Below, piece after piece: positions 58,174-64,000 of a DNA stretch of 64,000 nt. The first letter of the stretch is position 1, and the number at the start of each line of letters is the position of its first letter. Where the stretch lies: the NCBI GenBank assembly GCA_025175895.1, contig CM045992.1, positions 93,042,800 to 93,106,799 of the forward strand. The letters are read 5' to 3'. A model generated the notes under the pieces. The model did no database searches, was not told where the DNA came from, and saw nothing but the letters and a program-made list of their open reading frames with translations. Origin of the DNA: Wurfbainia villosa. Taxonomy: Eukaryota; Streptophyta; Magnoliopsida; Zingiberales; Zingiberaceae. A program made the position numbers and the translations under genes.

Positions 58174-60379
58174 TGTTGGGTTTCCGGCACCACGGCGTGT
58201 GTGTGTTCGATCATGTTTCGTAAACATGAACACAGCGGAAGCAATAAAAATAATAAATACTCCTATTTATTACAACACACACAACACACGCATGCATATT
58301 ACAACAAGTGTAGACATAACCGTAAATTTAAATTTTCAATAAAAGGAAATTTATCTACGTTATACCTTTCGTATGACGTGTAGCGGGAACGGCATCAACC
58401 GGAACGATCCTCGCTAGAATCGTCTCTATCCGTATCCACGCCGAGTTCCTCGGGATGACTTCGCTAAGCCACGAGCTTCGTCTTCGTACGGGTTACTAGC
58501 CTCGTGTTGAAGACGACGTGATCGAGAGATGATCACGATCCGAATCCAAATTCGGATCCAAAATGAGTCCTCAAAACTCGCTTCTCCGGAGAGGTATTCG
58601 TCAACCGATTGACGAATCCTTCGTCCTCCACCTCAGAGGATTACCGGAGATCGAATCCCCGGTAAGTTATCCGCTGTCGGAGCTCTAACCGTCGTCCAAA
58701 CGACGCTCCGACGAGAGGAGAAGAAGCTGTCCAGAAAACTGGACAGCTTGGTGGAGGAGTAGGCGCCGGCCAAGAACAAGGAAGCCAAGTGCTCACCTTT
58801 TCACCGAGGCCTAGGGAGATCACCGGAGGGTTGCCGGAGGATTACCGGCTGAAGCTTGGTCGCCGCAAGGAGCCGGACGCGACAAGGGGGTTGGGCGGCC
58901 AAGGAGCTTGGGCGGCAACACTAGGTTGGGCGGCAACTCCAACTAGGGTTTTTGGATTAGGGCTTAATTATCCATTAAACCCTCTTTTATAGAGAACTAA
59001 TTCTCTTAATGGTTAATGGATCATATCCATAAAGCCCGTTAACCCGCTCCATTAAGATAAGTTAAAATAAACCAAACCATGATGGTTTATTTTAAGTTAA
59101 AACGAACCGAACCAACTTTTGGTTCATTCGTTTAAAATAAACCAAACCCCTTTGGTTTATTCTCATCCATTGGATTAGAACCAAACCATTTTGGTTCATC
59201 CATTACGTCTTCATAAGACGCGGCCCATCCACGCTTCCATTGCGACTGAAACGATTTCATGCTCGCTTTATGTTTGGTCCAACCAAACCTAGTTTCTCTT
59301 GGTCTGAGAATCCCATTCTCAAGCTCGTTTTAAATCCTTTGGATTACGCTCGTTGTGCGTGTGACCAAATAGGTTCTCGGTTTATGTTGGTCGTCTATAA
59401 TTAACCATTAATTATAGAACGATCATGAGTGGCACCTAGTAGTACATCATGATCCTCAATTAACCGAAAAGATCAACGGTTGATCCAGAACTATTTCTGA
59501 AACCCTTCAGCAGCTCGAATGATTCGTGCCCCATTCCCTTCACTCATCTTATACCCACTTGGTTCAGGACATGGTCTATTGTGTCCCCTCACTAGGTCGA
59601 CTACGCCACACCTAGCCCAAGTATTATTTCCTCGTCCCTACGATTCTAGTTACTCCACATGTATCGAAGAGTACCTTACTCTAAACATGTAATGCTTTGG
59701 CCAAAGACTTTAGTAACAATCCGACGAGAGGCCATGGGTATACATCTCCTCGCAAGGAGTGGTGAATCCTTTATAGGCTATTCAAACACCTTCGATCACT
59801 TCGACTTATACCCAATCATCCCAGGTCCACATCTCCTTAGAGATGTTTGCTTAAGATGTCAAAGCATAAGTCTCCATGATCAAGATGACTTGAATACCGC
59901 AAGTCAAAGGAACATCACACTTAAGCCACAATAAGAACTTCATTGACATATCTATATATGCAGAGAACCATATGAAGTCTTACGGCTGGTCACTCCAATG
60001 AACTAGTTACCATAGCTAGCATCCACGATTAACTCCGGACATCACTATGTCTCCAGCCAGTGAGAATCGGCTGCTTGGATACACCAAGGAGTATACCTCG
60101 TGCTAGTCTCGACAGAATTGATGGTGTCCAAATCCATCAATTCATCGACTAGGGATAATTCCGATACATCACAATTACACATGTAGAGATACTCACTAGT
60201 TGTAATCCAATCACAAATTCTCTCATGCTGTGAATCGTATCGTGGACATTCAGTAAATGAGTTTAAGATCCAATCAAATACATAAAACATGTATACTCAA
60301 ATAGTGAATCTTCATTTATCATATAAATGGTTCATACATAAGGCGATTGCCTTAGGACATCTCTCATATATTACTAACA
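58174..60379 (-). repeat. Angela-like 5' LTR (unit B)
   Basis: 2206 bp, followed by ATAAC (60380-60384) as in unit A. Closely similar to 32832-35041 and 48131-50316. Confidence 0.9.
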
Positions 60380-60941
60380 ATAACCCCAGTCGATTGCTCG
60401 AGTCTTCTAAGCCCTCTGAGTGACAAGCACTCGACCAGTCAACTGGTCCATAATCCCAGTCGACTGCCAAATAATATCCCGATTGTTTTAGCTCACTAGT
60501 CAACTAGACTAAGTCCCAATAGATTGGTGAACCTAAAAACTAAGGTTTAACACCCAAGTATGATCCCCTCATACTTGACACTTACCCTTAGCACATATCT
60601 AAGCCTTCAAGTCACTTCAATCAGCCTCATGTCTTTGGTTTGAATCAACAACTCCTCACCCTTACTCTATCCTTTAAGTGTTTCCATCGGCTTCGTCATG
60701 CCATCAGGAACCCTTAGCCTAGACCTAAGCCTTCAAACCACTTCCATCAGGCTCATGCCTTTGGTTTGAGTCTATGACTCCTCACCCTTGTGCTAGCTTT
60801 CAAGTGCTTCCATCAATTCTGTCATGTTACTGTGTCAACCTTTGACAAGAAATTGTGCCTCTGGAACTTATGCTACCAAAACTACACACTTGAACTAACA
60901 CGACCAAGACTATACCCTTGGAATTTCCTTTGCCAAGAATC
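60380..60941 (-). repeat. Decayed Sirevirus-like LTR (unit B)
   Basis: Copy of 50317-50877. Differs near 60817-60833, where CTG words replace the CACATG...ATCG of unit A. Confidence 0.6.
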
Positions 60942-62015
60942 TGTTGGATCGAGTGAAATATGCTAGAGGAGGGGGGGATAGTGTACTTAAGATTTTCTTT
61001 TCGTTTCGTCGAAAGAACGAGTAAGAACAACAGAAGTAAAGATAATAAAAGTAAATAACACTTTTGTTTTTACTTGGTTTACAACTAAAAGGTTGCTACT
61101 CCAAGGTCCCACGATCCTAGATCGCATATGATGGGGCAATCCACTAAAAGTCTCCTCCTTGTTGGAGGTAGGAGACGACAGTTACAAGAAAAACAAGATA
61201 GAGGAAGAGGCAACAAGCCTACATCTTCTCTTTTTGATTAAAAGCTCAAGTACAAGAAATGAAAACAATATAAACAACAACTTGAAATGAAACTACCGAC
61301 TTAGAACTCGACGTGAAGTCGGCATTAAGGCAACATAGCGTTGTCGTTAGAGCTTGACGTTGTTGGAGCACTTTGGGAGCAAGATTAGATGATCCAAAGA
61401 GGTGAAATGAACCTTCTTTTATATCCCTCCAAACCCTAGCTCGTTGAGATCCAGATCTGGGTCAAAGCTCCTTATCCATCGATTTTTGGTGGAGCTTATC
61501 TTGACTTTCTTTGTGTTGATTAGTTTGAATAATAATCGACTAATGACCCTCAGCAGTTGATTGATGGTAGGATTAATCGACTGCCAATAGCCTTCAGTCG
61601 ACTGTTGGCTTGGTCACTCACCTATAGCATAGAGTTAGCACAGAAATGTCAAGTAATAGAAATTATGATGGTTCCTTACTGTCCGATCTTAGTTGGATTG
61701 CCGTCTAAGTTATCCTCATATGGAGGACATGACCTCACCATTACTCTGCACTCTATGCTTACTTCTGGTACTCTTGACTTGTCGCTTAGCTTTTGGTCGC
61801 CACCGAGATTCCTCGACTCCAACGAGGTTCTCCTAGTATCGCCTGACCACCTCAGTTTCTCATCTCAAGATTCTCTGGGTATCACTGACCTTCAGCTTAG
61901 CTTAATCATTTTCGGCACACTTAATACAACTTATGAGATAACAATAATAACTTAACTTTGAACCTTTGCCATAATCAAAACCTAGGTTTGATTATCTGGT
62001 GCCCCTGCACCAACA
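60942..62015 (-). repeat. 3' LTR of Sirevirus-like element (unit B)
   Basis: 1074 bp copy of 50878-51951, with one intact CAGTCGACTG at 61595. Confidence 0.88.
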
Positions 62016-62787
62016 ATCTCCCCCTTTTTGATCTATGACAAACCGATTCAAAGTTAAGAAAAAATTAAGTATAAATAAGAGTATGCATGAATAACAAGTA
62101 TGAAAGAAATATGAAAGTGTGTAAACATAAGTAAGTTAGTATGAGTAAAATAGTAAGTCTGATTAAGCAAGTGTAAGTAAGTATGAATAATAAGTTTTTT
62201 TTCAAATCCTCCCCCTCAAGGTTACCTCCCCCTTGACCTTAGGTGAGTTTTTGAAAAAGAAACTTATCTTTCCCCCTTAACATTTGGCCATTTAAAGAAA
62301 GTTGAGTTTTAAAAAAAACTCTTTTGAGTCCTTAACTTTGGCCTCTCTTCTCCCCCTTTTGCCATATATCGAAAATACTTAGGGATAAAAAAACTTTAGA
62401 AACCCATAGTAACATATGTTTGCAAGTCCAAGTATGTCCGCTTTAATTTTGAAAATAATAGTTTCAATATAAATTCAGCTAATAACATGTTCAACTCTTT
62501 TTGACTTAATTGATATACAATGATCAATAAGTCTTGATTAGAGTTGATTATTTTAAATAATTATACTCCATGATTCATATATTGCACTTGATCTACATCT
62601 GGAATCAGGAGTAAGGTTCTAACATCTCACACCCATCTACGTGGCTCAATACACAAACACATTGAACCTATGTGTTGTGAGATGTGTTGACTCCTTAAAT
62701 CTATAGGTGCATGCTTTCTAAGGTAAACCCTAAGCTAGTTCCATATAACATGAAAAGTAAAGATAGAGTATAAGTAAGAGTTAAGTC
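62016..62787 (-). other. 3' non-coding region (unit B)
   Basis: Copy of 51952-52723 with no length change. No gene. Confidence 0.65.
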
Positions 62788-63162
62788 CTACTCTACTATG
62801 CACATTCCTAAACTTGCTCTAAGCAGACTAAATTCTGCTTCCGGTAAGGGTTTCATGAAAATGTCCACTAGGTTTGATTTTGACTCAACATACTCAAGTT
62901 TTATATCTCCATTAGCTATGTGTTCTCGTATAAAGTCATGTTTAACTTTTATGTGTTTGGTTTTAGAGTGACAAATCGAGTTCTTAGTTAGGTTAATAGA
63001 ACTAATGTTATCAATTAAGATTTTAGTGTTACTAAAACTTAAATGAAAGTTTTGGAGAGTTTGCTTCATCCAAAGAAGTTGAGCTACACACTCACCCATT
63101 GTAACATATTCGGCTTCAGTGGTAGACAAGTTAACACAATGTTGCTTTCTACTACACCAGCT
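62788..63162 (-). pseudogene. RNase H fragment (unit B)
   Basis: Copy of 52724-53098 with the same protein sequence (MSTTEAEYVTMGECVAQ...). It is again cut by the solo Angela-like LTR at 63163, with CAGCT before it. Confidence 0.8.
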
Positions 63163-64000
63163 TGTTAGTTATATATGAGAGATGTCCTAAGGCAATCGTT
63201 TTATAGTTGTACCATTTATTTAATAAATGAAAATTCCCTATTTGAGTGTACATGCTATCAATTTTTTGATTGGATCTTAAACTCACTTACTGAATATCCG
63301 TAATACGATTCACAGCATGAGAGAATTTGTGATTAGATCACAATTAGTGAGTATCTCTACATGTGTAATTATGATGTATTGGAATTATCCCTAGTCGATG
63401 AATTGATGTATTCGAACACCATCAATTCTATTGAGATTAGCACGAGTTATTCTCTTTAGTTTATCTAAGCAGTTATTTCTCACTAGCTGGAGACATTGGG
63501 ATGTCTAGAGTTAACCGTGGATGCTAGTTATGGTAACTAGTTCATTGGAGTGGCTAACTGTAAGACTTCATATGATTTTCTGTATATATGGATAAGTCAA
63601 TGAATTTCTTACTGCAACTTAAGTGCGATGTTCTTTAAACTTGCGATATTCAAGTCATCTTGGTCATGAAGACTTATGCTTTGACATCTTAAGCAAGCAT
63701 CTCTGAGGAGATGTGGACCCGGGATGATTGGGTATAAGTCGAAGTGGCCGAAGGTGTTTGAATAGGATACACAGGATTCACTTATCCTTGCGAGGAGATG
63801 TATACCCTATGACCTCTCTTCGGTTTGTTACTAAAGTCTTTGGCCAAAGCATTACATGTTTAAAGTATGATACTCTTGGACACATGTGCAGTAACTAGAA
63901 TTAGGAGGATGAGGAAGTAATACTTGAGCTAGGTGTGACGTGGTCAGCCTAGTGGGGATTGACACATAGACCGTGTCCTGAACCAAGTGGGTATAAGATG
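63163..64000 (+). repeat. Solo Angela-like LTR (unit B), cut by window end
   Basis: First 838 bp of the copy of 53099-55372. Small clustered differences from unit A lie near 63298-63320. Confidence 0.85.

Larger units (their letters stand above)
56638..64000. repeat. Tandem duplication, unit B (continues past window)
   Basis: Repeats 46628 onward: start of gag, 5' LTR of the nested element, 25-bp leader piece, Angela-like 5' LTR, decayed LTR, Sirevirus-like LTR, RNase H fragment, and the start of the solo LTR. It lacks most of the small losses seen in the left part of unit A. Confidence 0.8.

Overview
This is a repeat-dense stretch of a plant nuclear genome. Ty1/copia LTR retrotransposons primed by tRNA-iMet make up most of it, one hAT DNA transposon is present, and the only ordinary host gene I can support is an intronless-coding C2H2 zinc-finger gene with EAR motifs (ZFP4/ZFP7 type) at 22951-23646 on the minus strand. 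The GC-rich coding sequence inside AT-rich DNA, and the mix of Angela-like and Sirevirus-like copia elements, suggest a monocot. That is inference and I cannot name the species.

Two copia lineages recur. Angela-like elements have LTRs of about 2.2 kb (sense TGTTAGT...CCCAACA). Sirevirus-like elements have LTRs of 1.05-1.47 kb (sense TGTTGGTGCA... or an extended form), several polypurine tracts before the 3' LTR, and a YVDDIIFG-type reverse transcriptase.

Layout. 1-1795: an Angela-like LTR cut by the window edge. 1796-18750: an old minus-strand Angela-like element broken into three pieces by a gag-only Sirevirus-type element (2068-8224, target-site duplication AATAC) and a full-length Sirevirus-like element (9238-17521, duplication TGAGT). 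18751-20972: a 190-bp dispersed repeat, a decayed LTR and a solo LTR (duplication ATAAT). 20978-26085: the gene region with the zinc-finger gene. 26086-32017: a second, inverted 190-bp repeat, then a decayed Sirevirus-like 3' end carrying a hAT element (28371-31410, duplication ACTCAACT). 32018-50877: a decayed LTR split by a complete Angela-like element (32832-50316, duplication ATAAC), which itself carries a Sirevirus-like element (39905-48105, duplication AACAC) only 25 bp from its 5' LTR. 50878-56637: a Sirevirus-like 3' half with a solo Angela-like LTR (53099-55372, duplication CAGCT). 56638-64000: a second copy of everything from about 46628 onward, making a tandem duplication with a unit of about 10.0 kb.

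Nearly every element gene is broken by stops, frameshifts or deletions, so none looks autonomous as written. Copies that should be near-identical disagree mainly at CAG/CTG and CCG/CGG sites, including wholesale exchange of the palindrome CAGTCGACTG for GATCGAT-like strings. I read this as a probable long-read base-calling signature at CHG-methylated transposon DNA. Some apparent frameshifts, and possibly the tandem duplication, therefore need checking against raw reads. No CRISPR array, rRNA or tRNA gene was seen.
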